Part shown: in pieces, positions 22,812-31,642 of the stretch
Layout: each line of letters opens with the position of its first letter
How positions within the stretch are numbered: position 1 is the first letter of the stretch
DNA from: Lentisphaerota bacterium
GTDB taxonomy: Bacteria > Verrucomicrobiota > Kiritimatiellia > UBA8416 > JABMPJ01
DNA: 47,649 bases
Direction: 5' to 3'
Assembly: GCA_013203785.1 (NCBI GenBank)
Contig: JABMPJ010000096.1
Span: forward strand, 1-47,649
Notes under the pieces: generated by a model
Databases searched by the model: none
The model's input: only the letters and a program-made list of their open reading frames with translations
Told to the model about the DNA's origin: nothing
Translations under genes and position numbers: made by a program

Positions 22812-24315
22812 GGACAAGGGGGCGGTCGAGCATGCGTTCATAGATATCAATGTACTCTCGTGCTATATTGGCGTGGGTGAAGCGCGCCGTGCTCTCCCGC
22901 ATGATCCGACCGACCTGCGCCTGCTTGATCTCGGCTGGGAGCCGGTAGAAGTCCATGGCGCGCTCGATCGCCCACCACAGCCCGTTGCTGTCATACGTCT
23001 CAAACAGGAACCCATTGCCGCTATCGCCCGCAATATCCAGCATGCTGACCGTGTCATGCAGTCCGCCCGTATCGTGTGCAATCGGCAGCGATCCATAGAT
23101 CGCGCTCACCATCTGCGGCAGGCCGCAGGGCTCAAATTTAGAGGGCATCAGCATGAAATCGGAGGCCGCATAGGCTTGGTGCGAGGTCTCTTCGTCAAAG
23201 TCATACACTGCCACACGGTCGTGCAGGCGATGTCGATTGACGATGCCGCGGAACCAGATCTGAAACGGCCCCGTGGCGACAAACACGACCTGCAACTTCT
23301 CTTTACCATAGTGCGACACCAAGCTACAGAGGATGTCGGCCAGGAGTTGACACCCTTTCTGCACCGGATCAAGCCGCGATGGCCAAAAGAGCAGAGGGGC
23401 CTTTGCGTCCTGAATCAGCCCGAGCCGTTCCTGCAGATGCAGCTTGTTGCGCCGCTTGCCCTCAACATGGTTAGCCGCCGTATAGCGCGCTGAAAGCAGC
23501 GGGTCGGTGGCCGTATTGTAGGCGGGGTCCGGGGCATTTAGAATGCCCGCCGCGCAGCCCGCGATCAGTTTCTGCGTCATCTCGCCACGCACCGCCGGTG
23601 GCACAAAGGGGTGATGACCATCGCAGATCTCATGCAGAAACGTCGGGCTGACTGTATTGACGAAGTGGGCGCCAAAGATGGCACTGGCCAGCAGGTCAAC
23701 TGGATTGCCCCAGCGTGACGAGTTGTAGTCGGGGGCATACCAGCGGTAGAAGAGCGACTGCCAGAACTCCGCCACATCGATGCCAGAATCTTCAATCGCG
23801 GCCAGGGTCAGCTGCTGCGTGTGGATGTTATGGACGGTGAAGAGGGACGGTATGCCGTGCCGACGCGCCATGGCGGGAATCAGCCCGGTCATCCAGTCGT
23901 TGCAGTGAATCAGATCGGGGTTGACGTTGGGGATGATGTTATTAATCACCTCTCGCTGGAAGGCGAGGGCCAGCTTGTGACTGACGTCCACCGAGGAGCT
24001 GTATACCTCGCTCTGGTAGTAGAAGATACGGTCCTGGGCCAAATGAATCCGCGAGTCGGGGAGAACGCGCTTGTAGATCCTCAGCTCTTCGTTAATGAGA
24101 CGTCCTACGTCAACACTGAACATGCGCCGGTAGTGGGGCAGCGCCACATGCACATCGGCCCCCAGCTCAAAGAGGGCTGACACGAGTGAGGCCGACACGT
24201 CCGCCAAACCACCGGCTTTGGCCTTGAGGTGGTGAGCGGCGTTGCCCATTCCATCGGGAAGGTAGGTTATTTCCGGCGTTACAATCAGAATTCGCGGATT
24301 GCGTGCCATGCTCAC
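22798..24315 (-). CDS. glgA: Glycogen synthase (GT5 family)
   Basis: A 505-residue glycosyltransferase that elongates alpha-1,4-glucan from ADP- or UDP-glucose. The N-terminus has the donor-binding KAGGLADV, here preceded by a short insertion (DGMGNAAHHLKA) after TPEITYLP. H-C-N-D-W-M-T in the first domain and KFEPCGLPQM plus DTGGLHDTV in the second are GT5 signatures. Two starts are plausible, GTG 24315 and ATG 24309; AAGGAAGG lies just upstream of both. It follows the phosphorylase gene by 30 bases and overlaps glgB. No ADP-glucose pyrophosphorylase gene lies in this window. Confidence 0.93.
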   Translation of the reverse strand: MSMARNPRILIVTPEITYLPDGMGNAAHHLKAKAGGLADVSASLVSALFELGADVHVALPHYRRMFSVDVGRLINEELRIYKRVLPDSRIHLAQDRIFYYQSEVYSSSVDVSHKLALAFQREVINNIIPNVNPDLIHCNDWMTGLIPAMARRHGIPSLFTVHNIHTQQLTLAAIEDSGIDVAEFWQSLFYRWYAPDYNSSRWGNPVDLLASAIFGAHFVNTVSPTFLHEICDGHHPFVPPAVRGEMTQKLIAGCAAGILNAPDPAYNTATDPLLSARYTAANHVEGKRRNKLHLQERLGLIQDAKAPLLFWPSRLDPVQKGCQLLADILCSLVSHYGKEKLQVVFVATGPFQIWFRGIVNRHRLHDRVAVYDFDEETSHQAYAASDFMLMPSKFEPCGLPQMVSAIYGSLPIAHDTGGLHDTVSMLDIAGDSGNGFLFETYDSNGLWWAIERAMDFYRLPAEIKQAQVGRIMRESTARFTHANIAREYIDIYERMLDRPLVHDQP

Positions 24316-24345
24316 TCAGCCTTCCTTGTACGATTATTTATCAAC

Positions 24346-26904
24346 TTACGCCCCATTGGCCCAGGTGGTAAACCCGGGCATGGTGCTTGACCAGTCCGAT
24401 CCACGCGGCACCACCCGTGCGGTCAGACCATAGCGCCCGGGGCGCTTGCATGGCAACTCCTGGCGATAGACATAGCGGCCATCGCCTTGATCCTCTGTCA
24501 TCGCCATCGCCAGTGACTCGCTATCGATAATCTCGTTCTTCGAGTCGGCCAGGCCATAGTAAACCTCTACATCGACCTCGTCCGGTTTCAGATCGCCCAG
24601 TTCGACGACACTCGTCACAGCGAACGTATCGCCTACATGGAGAGAGGCGATATCGCGATCCGCCACCGGCATGGCAATCCGAACGCCGCTCCAGGAGCCC
24701 CCCAGGCGCTCGCGTTGAGCCACCAGCTGCTTCGCCTCCCGCCCCCCCTCCTCGGTCAGCCGATCATACACCGCCAACGCCGTGTTGTAGTAGCGGCCCT
24801 GATAGTCCGCCACCATACGGTGCGTCGTGAAGAAGCCAAGCCCCATCTTCATCGAGGCCTGCATCATCGCGACCCAGCGTTGCGGTACGCCGTTCTTGGC
24901 ACGGTTATAGAAGGTTGGGATAATCTCATCCTCAATGAGGTTGTACAGCGCATGTGACTCGACTGCATCCTGATAATCCGCATTGGTATAGTCATCACGA
25001 TTGCCGATGGCCCAGCCCGTGTCGGGCGTATAGCCTTCGTCCCACCAACCATCCAGGATGCTGCAGTGCAGCCCTCCATTGACCGCCGCCTTCATGCCCG
25101 ACGTGCCACTGGCTTCCTGCGGACGGCGCGGTGTATTCATCCAGACGTCCACGCCCTGCACCATATAGCGCGCGAGCTGAATATCGTAGTTTTCGAGGAA
25201 GATGATCTTATGCCGCACGGAATCCTTGCGGGCGAAGTCCACCAGCTCCTTGATCAATCCCTTGCCCATCTGGTCGGCCGGGTGCGCCTTCCCGGCGAAG
25301 ACGAACTGAATAGGCTGCGCGTCATTGGTCAGCAGGGCTTCGAGGCGGGCCGGATCCTTGAGCAGGAGGGTGGCGCGCTTGTAGGACGCAAAGCGACGTG
25401 CAAACCCGATGGTGAGGGTGTCGGTATCGAGGACGGAGGCAATGCTATCGAGCTCCTTACGTGTGGCATTGCGCACGCTGAATTGACGCTCGCCATACTC
25501 GCGCGTGGCGCGCACCAGGCGAGCGCGGCCCAGCTCGTGTGTGCGCCAGAGCACTTCCGCAGGAATGCGGTCTATCCGTTTCACAACACTCGCATCCCCG
25601 GAGTGATCTCGCCAGTCCGGCCCGAGGTAACGATCGAACAGAGCCGCGTTTTCGGTCGAGAGCCAGGAGGATATGTGGACGCCGTTGGTCACGTGGCCGA
25701 TCGGCACCTCCTCCACCGGCAGCGACGGCCAGAGATAGGACCACATACGACGGGCCACGACGCCGTGCAGGGCGCTGACGGCGTTGAAGTAGTGTGCAAA
25801 GCGCATCCCGAGGATGGTCATCGAGACATCCTCCGAGGAATCCGCCCCAGGGGCCTGACCCCAGCGCACCACATCAGCAGCCTTGACCCCAACTTCGGAT
25901 TCAAGCGCGGTGAAGTAGGGCTTCAGCATCGACACCGGGAACGTTTCGTTACCGGCCGCCACCGGGGTGTGCGTGGTGAAGACGTTTGTGCGGGACATGA
26001 CCTCGAAGGCTGTCTTTGTATCCATGCCCTGTGAGGCCACCAAGTGCGCAATGCGTCCCAACCCAAGAAAGGCGGCGTGGCCTTCGTTGAGATGAAAGAC
26101 ATGCGGGTCATATCCCATCGCCAACAGGGCGCGCACGCCGCCCACGCCAAGCAGCATTTCCTGACGAATGCGCATGATCTGGTCGCCACCGTAAAGCTGC
26201 GCCGTGATACCGCGGAGTTCACCCGCGTTGGCGGGAATATTGGCATCCAACAAAAAGAGGGGCACACGGCCGACATCCAGGCGCCAGACCTCAGCATGTA
26301 GCTGACCGTCGGGCAGCGGCACACTGATCTGGATGGGCCGATTCTCGCCATCACACACCTTGGTGGCCGGCAGGTTATGCATCTCGGTCTCCGGGTAGAC
26401 CTCTTGCTGCATACCGTCAGCGTCCAGGTACTGCTGGAAGTAGCCCTGACGATACATCAGCCCCATCGCCACGAGAGGTACGTTCAAATCGGAGGCCGAC
26501 TTGAGATGATCGCCCGCCAGGCAACCCAGGCCGCCGGAGTAGAGGCGTACACTCTCATGAATACCGAATTCTAAAGAAAAATAGGCGACGCCGTTGCGTG
26601 AGGGAGTCGTCGGCTCTCCGTTGCGCGTCTTGAGGACCTGCGCTTCAAACTGCTCCTGCACTTCACCTATATGGGCGATGAAGCCGGCATCTTCACTCAG
26701 CTCTGCAAACCGCTCAGGTGGCACCTCACTGAAGAATCTCAACGGATTGTGTCGGCATTCAGCCCAGAGTGAGGGGTCAATCCTGCGAAATAATTCGATT
26801 GCATCGGGGCACCAGCACCACCAGAGGTTGTGGGCCAGGGTCTCAAGGAAACTCAGCTTCTTCGGCACCGAGGGTGCCACATTGAACAACTGGATATTCT
26901 TCAT
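24346..26904 (-). CDS. glgP: Alpha-glucan phosphorylase (DUF3417-containing short type)
   Basis: An 852-residue enzyme releasing glucose-1-phosphate from glycogen. The N-terminal DUF3417 region (LAHNLWWCWCPDAIELFRRIDPSLW) is typical of the bacterial/archaeal GlgP type rather than the MalP type. The pyridoxal-phosphate lysine is K605 in ASGTSGMKAAVNGG. Other core motifs are YFSLEFGIHES, GGLGCLAGDHLKSASDL and HLNEGHAAF. ATG 26904 follows GAAGGTG at a good distance and is preferred to the TTG one codon earlier. It lies between a small glycogen-binding protein and glgA. Confidence 0.94.
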   Translation of the reverse strand: MKNIQLFNVAPSVPKKLSFLETLAHNLWWCWCPDAIELFRRIDPSLWAECRHNPLRFFSEVPPERFAELSEDAGFIAHIGEVQEQFEAQVLKTRNGEPTTPSRNGVAYFSLEFGIHESVRLYSGGLGCLAGDHLKSASDLNVPLVAMGLMYRQGYFQQYLDADGMQQEVYPETEMHNLPATKVCDGENRPIQISVPLPDGQLHAEVWRLDVGRVPLFLLDANIPANAGELRGITAQLYGGDQIMRIRQEMLLGVGGVRALLAMGYDPHVFHLNEGHAAFLGLGRIAHLVASQGMDTKTAFEVMSRTNVFTTHTPVAAGNETFPVSMLKPYFTALESEVGVKAADVVRWGQAPGADSSEDVSMTILGMRFAHYFNAVSALHGVVARRMWSYLWPSLPVEEVPIGHVTNGVHISSWLSTENAALFDRYLGPDWRDHSGDASVVKRIDRIPAEVLWRTHELGRARLVRATREYGERQFSVRNATRKELDSIASVLDTDTLTIGFARRFASYKRATLLLKDPARLEALLTNDAQPIQFVFAGKAHPADQMGKGLIKELVDFARKDSVRHKIIFLENYDIQLARYMVQGVDVWMNTPRRPQEASGTSGMKAAVNGGLHCSILDGWWDEGYTPDTGWAIGNRDDYTNADYQDAVESHALYNLIEDEIIPTFYNRAKNGVPQRWVAMMQASMKMGLGFFTTHRMVADYQGRYYNTALAVYDRLTEEGGREAKQLVAQRERLGGSWSGVRIAMPVADRDIASLHVGDTFAVTSVVELGDLKPDEVDVEVYYGLADSKNEIIDSESLAMAMTEDQGDGRYVYRQELPCKRPGRYGLTARVVPRGSDWSSTMPGFTTWANGA

Positions 26905-26961
26905 CAATTCACCTTCTCTATCTAAAATGTTTCACACGGTGGTCCCGCCCAACAGGCCGGA

Positions 26962-27234
26962 CTACGCGACATCCACCACGCTATTGAGCGATCCATGCTC
27001 ATTGGGCACCCAGTCCGGGCACTCTGGATCCACGCACCAGACATCGTTCACCACAAACTTATACTGATATTGGCCCGGTTCCAGAAGTATGTTCAAAGTA
27101 TAGACATCACCCTTCCGCTTCAGGACGTGCCTGGCGGGGGCCCAACCGTTGAAGGTACCTGCGACGGAAACCGAACTCTCCTCAGCGGCTCGAATGCTGA
27201 AAGCAACGCGACGCCGTTTAACTTTTGTTGTCAT
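26962..27234 (-). CDS. Stand-alone glycogen-binding (CBM48/AMPK-beta-like) protein
   Basis: A 90-residue protein made only of a CBM48-type beta-sandwich: VAFSIRA, then VSVAGTFNGWAP, LEPGQYQYKFVVND and VDPECPDWVPNEHGSLNSVV. These positions match the glycogen-binding domain of AMPK beta subunits and the N-terminal domain of branching enzymes, including the Trp and Lys contacts in FNGW and YQYKF. No catalytic domain is attached. Within the operon it could recruit enzymes to the granule or act as a granule protein (inference). GGAG lies nine bases before the ATG. It is 113 bases after the debranching enzyme gene and 57 bases before the phosphorylase start. Confidence 0.9.
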   Translation of the reverse strand: MTTKVKRRRVAFSIRAAEESSVSVAGTFNGWAPARHVLKRKGDVYTLNILLEPGQYQYKFVVNDVWCVDPECPDWVPNEHGSLNSVVDVA

Positions 27235-27347
27235 CTCTTATCGCTCCCTCTAAATGTGATCCTATGGCGCACCTTTCGGCCTCTGCCCCCCGCGAGGGCC
27301 CATGGAATCGGTGAACGCCAGTGTACGTGTCCAAATCGGCGTGAATT

Positions 27348-30300
27348 CTATGGATTCTGCGTGAGAAGTGCAAGCACACGATAGAGCTCGGTGACGCCCC
27401 ACGCCTGTGCCCCGCACCCGCGATCGGCGTGCGGGGCATCGCCATCAAGGATCTCGGGGATCTGCCCCAGGCAGCCCCGGTTGAGCAAGATCTCACTGCT
27501 CAGAAGCAGGGCCAGCGCACTCTCGCGGGCGGCCGGTCCGTGAATCTGAACCAGTGCCTCGCAGTAGGAGGGAAAGGGCCATGTCCACGCCGTCCCGTTG
27601 TGATAGGCCGGCTTACGACGCCGGTCCTCGTCACCACGATAGTGCCCCTGGTAGGGCTGCTGCGGATCGTTCAGGAGTTCCCCATCACGATGGACCGGCA
27701 GGACGTAGCTGACGGGGCGGGCGGCCAGACTGCGAATCGCCCCCGGCACGAGCAGTTGCTCGCAACTCCTCAAAATGTCGATACATAACTCCCGCTCAGT
27801 AGCCGCACCCAACGTGATCGCCAAAAGCTGGTTGGAGCGGATATGATCGTCTGCCTCAGCATCGGCGGCCACCACGCCGGGTGCAGCATGCAGACAGTCC
27901 GACAGTCCGCCCTGAGGCCCGCCCCTGGGATAGAGCGCCAAAATGGAGGTCTGGACCTGCGCCGCCAGCTCAGCCAACCCGCTGTCGGACTCAAGCTGCG
28001 CCATAAACGAAAGGGCCCGATACCACAGCGCCTGGATCTCGATCGGATACCCCTCACGCGGGGTACCGGCCGGGTAGTTGGTGTCCATCCAAGTGAAGTG
28101 GGAGGGGCTGAAGATCAGCCCGCTGGCAGGATCCATTGCGATGCCGTTGGGCGTACCGCTACGGTAGTGGGCCACGATCGACCGGATCACCTCGCGCACC
28201 GGTCGTCCCCCACAATCCATATCCGGCAGTGTGGAGTCCCCCGCTTCCACCAGGTCCGCGCAGGAGACGATGAACCAGAGCGGCGCGTCGGAGGTATCCC
28301 GGTCGGAGTCATCATCACCACGAATCATGTTGGGCAGGGTTCCCTGACGCTCGAACCGGGCAAACTGTCGCAGAATATCGCGAGACTCGCTCAACATCCC
28401 CGCCGCAATCATCCCGCGCAGGCAGATTAGCGTGTCGCGGCCCCAGTCGAGAAACCAGGGATAGCCGGCCACGACCGTCAGCGAGTCATCGCGCCGCACC
28501 ACGTAGGCATCCATCGCTCGCCGCAGGGAGGCCAGTAGATCGGTGGCCTCGCCATCGGGCGGCGGTGGCGGGTCGGGTGGCGGCAGACGGGGCGTGGCAC
28601 CGTCAATCTGAATAGAGGCTTCCAGCAGAACCGACTGCCCCTCACCAAGCTCGCACGCCAAGTAGCCCGGACTGAACAGGTCGGAGGCACCATCCAGTCC
28701 CCGATCAGCTTCGTGCGGATGACCGACCATGTAGGTCCATTCCGGCTCCTGTTGAAACCGGCCGCCCTTCATGGTTACATCAAGCGACCGAGAGGGGTCG
28801 GGGCTGAACAGGAAGCCATCCGGGCGCGAGTCGATGGCCTGCGGCCACCGCCCCTCCAAACCGGAGTAGGCCTTGGTCTTGGCGTGGTTAATCCGATCCT
28901 CAACATCCGGACGAACGACCAGCCGCACGGCGTGGGTGTCGGGCAAACTATCTTCATCCACAATTCGGGTCCGGCTGAAACGCAGCTCCATGCGGTTCTC
29001 ACCTCTCGGCATGCGAAGCGCAATCGATACACCAACGACCTGCCCGCGGCCAACCGGCACCGCAAACCGCCAGCGCACCTCGCCATCCGGCTGCTGGCCA
29101 AAGGCGGTCAGGCAGGCCCGGCTCAGCTCCCGAGAGTACCCTTGATAGATCACCCAGGCCCGGCAGCGCGTCAGCATGACGTGGCGATCAACCGGTACGT
29201 CAGGATGGCCGTTCGCGGCCAGCAGAGCATCGTACTGACTCTCAATCTCACCCCAACCGGCCCGCACCTGGACCATGGCGCCGCGGCCGTTGGTACACAA
29301 GGCGTAACAGCCACGGGCAATGGCCTCCTGCCCGGGCAGTTCGAGCTGCAGGCCCCGCCCGCGCGGCGGAAGCAGAAGGAGTGTATCCTCGCCGCGGCGC
29401 GTGCCGGCGGGATCATAGACGCAGAGATGCAGCACAGCGCGGCGGGCACCCGCCGCCGCATCCGGGGGTTTACGCGGGGGCACGAGGATCACGTGCTGGC
29501 CCGCCGTCTCGAAGCTGCGGGCACGATGGGTGATGACGCCTTGTTCTTCGAGATCGGCCCTGAGAGGGTGGTGAGACTGTAGCAGCAGGGCGTGGCCGTC
29601 TGGCCACATAACATCGCGGGCGAGGTCCTGTGGCCAGAGCCATGTGGTGAGTGCGAAGCTCCCCTGTGGGGCACGGGCGCACCAATAGGCGGCTGGGTCA
29701 GCCAGATAGTACTCGGCTTCCTCCCTCAGATTCAGGTCGCCCACATCACCACCCCCGGTGATAAAGAGCTGCAATTCCAAAACCGCTGCACGGGCACGCT
29801 GATCGAGCACCGCACGCGGCTCACGGCCGCCGGTGCGCGATTCAAATGGACGTCCCAGACAAAACGCTTCACCAGGCGCCAGGATCAGCCGGTAGCCGCC
29901 CTCGGCTGCGTCGGTGGCGATCGACCGCCCCGTCAGTAAGTCAACCGTGTCAGCCGCCACGCCAAACTCATGCGGCTTCCAGCGCGCAGTCTGCGGGGCC
30001 TCGGCATGAAGATTGACCAACACCAATACCGGCTCGCTATTTTCGCTCGACCGCACCAAGACAAGCGCATGGGCTCCCTCTTGGGCAATGGGGTGCAACT
30101 TGGCGCCAGCCCCGAAGGCGGGATGAGAGGCCAGGAGACCGTTCAGGGCGGTGATTTCTGGCACCTGATTTTCCACGGCCCCCCAGTTCAGCGATGGCGC
30201 GCCATGCACGTCAATCTGTTCGCGGGCAAACCATTCGACGCCAGCCGTAATGCCGAACGCACCCTCCATGGAACTGAGGGCCGCCAGGGCGGTCCGCAGC

Positions 30301-31583
30301 CGCGCATAGCCAGGCGAGGAGGCCGCCAGGCGGGCGTTGTCATGCGTTTCGGAAAAATGAACCATCAGCCCGCGGCTCTCCGCCATGCGTGCGGCACCCA
30401 TCACCTCGGCATCGATCTGGGGAAGGTCGTAGCTCTGGAATAGTTCCGAATATGCCCAGTTTAGATTGGCACCATCCAGGAGTTGCTCGGTTGTTGCGCG
30501 CAGGCCGCCCAGCCCTTCAAGCAGAAAGACTGTATCGGGAAACTCGGACCGCACCTTGGCCGTGATGTAGCGCCAGACGTTATACGGAACCATATAGCCG
30601 GCGTCGCAGCGGAAGCCGTCCACCCCGAACCGGCACCAGCGCAAGAAGACCTCGGCCATCGCCAGCCACAGCGCTTGACCCGCTCCATAGTCCAGTTCGG
30701 ACAGATCCTCCCAGGTCACGCCCCAAGCGCCGGGTGAGAGGAGATCCCCGTCCCGTCCGCGGGCAAACCATTCCGGATGCTCGTTCTGAAGATGGGAGGC
30801 CCAGCCGGTGTGGTTGGCTGGAATATCCATCAGCACACGGCCACCGCGGGCATGGATGGCATCCACCAGCTCAATGTACTGCTCCAGCGGTGTGGTGTGC
30901 CGGTCAAACTCTGCTAGAGCCGGATTGACATCCATGAAATCGAGCGGGGCGAATGGACTGCCGAAGCGCCCCATGCGGGCAAACGTGGTGGGTACAGGAT
31001 GAACCGGAAGCAGGTGCAGGGCGCGAAAGCCCAGTGTGCCGATGATGTGGTCCAATTCGCCAATCAGGTCGCGGAACGTACCGGAGCGCGGGATCACCGT
31101 GAATCCGGCGGCATCCAGCTTAACAGCCGCCGCCTGCTGTTCAGGCGACACCGCACCCCTCACGCGATTGGGCCCGAACTGGCGGACAAAGGCCGTGTAG
31201 AGCGAATTGGCGCAGACCGTTTCAGCCGGCTCCACCTTGATCACCACATTGTCGCCTCTCTCCCATACCGGTTCCGCGCCGGGCGAGGGCAGCAGGAATG
31301 GCTTGGCTTCGAAGCGGCCCACCTCGCACAGTCCCAGCGTCAGCTCCCATTCCGAAGGGGCCACCTCGTGCATGGGGACGTCGTGCCAGTCGCGATCCAG
31401 GACCGGCGTCTGCCGCTCCACGTAAGAGATAATCTCCTGCCGCCGCACCGCGGCCCACCCAATGTTGCTGCGCAGAAACGCCGCTCCCGCGCCACCTGAG
31501 GGAGCGGTCAGCCTGAACGTGATCGTATCCCCGCGAAACCGCCGAAGGAATCTGCCGGGTGACGGTGTCTGTTGTAGCGCCAT
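27348..31583 (-). CDS. Bifunctional glycogen debranching enzyme: GH13 domain fused to GH133 amylo-1,6-glucosidase
   Basis: A 1411-residue cytoplasmic protein without signal peptide. The N-terminal beta domain (about residues 1-140) leads into a GH13 barrel with all four regions intact: LMDIPANHTG, D327 in GFRCDAGY, E356 in FLLEGLGG and D415 in SETHDNARL. A middle beta-rich region (about 560-980) is followed by the (alpha/alpha)-barrel of amylo-1,6-glucosidase, with AGYPWFLDWGRDTLICLRG near residue 1045, NMIRGDD and DAPLWFIV. The same two-activity layout defines eukaryotic debranching enzyme, where GH13 transfers the stub and GH133 removes the last glucose. It opens the core glycogen operon, 59 bases after the flavoprotein gene. 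Activity assignment is by motif only. Confidence 0.9.
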   Translation of the reverse strand: MALQQTPSPGRFLRRFRGDTITFRLTAPSGGAGAAFLRSNIGWAAVRRQEIISYVERQTPVLDRDWHDVPMHEVAPSEWELTLGLCEVGRFEAKPFLLPSPGAEPVWERGDNVVIKVEPAETVCANSLYTAFVRQFGPNRVRGAVSPEQQAAAVKLDAAGFTVIPRSGTFRDLIGELDHIIGTLGFRALHLLPVHPVPTTFARMGRFGSPFAPLDFMDVNPALAEFDRHTTPLEQYIELVDAIHARGGRVLMDIPANHTGWASHLQNEHPEWFARGRDGDLLSPGAWGVTWEDLSELDYGAGQALWLAMAEVFLRWCRFGVDGFRCDAGYMVPYNVWRYITAKVRSEFPDTVFLLEGLGGLRATTEQLLDGANLNWAYSELFQSYDLPQIDAEVMGAARMAESRGLMVHFSETHDNARLAASSPGYARLRTALAALSSMEGAFGITAGVEWFAREQIDVHGAPSLNWGAVENQVPEITALNGLLASHPAFGAGAKLHPIAQEGAHALVLVRSSENSEPVLVLVNLHAEAPQTARWKPHEFGVAADTVDLLTGRSIATDAAEGGYRLILAPGEAFCLGRPFESRTGGREPRAVLDQRARAAVLELQLFITGGGDVGDLNLREEAEYYLADPAAYWCARAPQGSFALTTWLWPQDLARDVMWPDGHALLLQSHHPLRADLEEQGVITHRARSFETAGQHVILVPPRKPPDAAAGARRAVLHLCVYDPAGTRRGEDTLLLLPPRGRGLQLELPGQEAIARGCYALCTNGRGAMVQVRAGWGEIESQYDALLAANGHPDVPVDRHVMLTRCRAWVIYQGYSRELSRACLTAFGQQPDGEVRWRFAVPVGRGQVVGVSIALRMPRGENRMELRFSRTRIVDEDSLPDTHAVRLVVRPDVEDRINHAKTKAYSGLEGRWPQAIDSRPDGFLFSPDPSRSLDVTMKGGRFQQEPEWTYMVGHPHEADRGLDGASDLFSPGYLACELGEGQSVLLEASIQIDGATPRLPPPDPPPPPDGEATDLLASLRRAMDAYVVRRDDSLTVVAGYPWFLDWGRDTLICLRGMIAAGMLSESRDILRQFARFERQGTLPNMIRGDDDSDRDTSDAPLWFIVSCADLVEAGDSTLPDMDCGGRPVREVIRSIVAHYRSGTPNGIAMDPASGLIFSPSHFTWMDTNYPAGTPREGYPIEIQALWYRALSFMAQLESDSGLAELAAQVQTSILALYPRGGPQGGLSDCLHAAPGVVAADAEADDHIRSNQLLAITLGAATERELCIDILRSCEQLLVPGAIRSLAARPVSYVLPVHRDGELLNDPQQPYQGHYRGDEDRRRKPAYHNGTAWTWPFPSYCEALVQIHGPAARESALALLLSSEILLNRGCLGQIPEILDGDAPHADRGCGAQAWGVTELYRVLALLTQNP

Positions 31584-31642
31584 CCGGGAACCATAAGGTC
31601 GGCAGGGATAGGTGACAAGTGGCGAGTACGAGGCGGCGCGCC

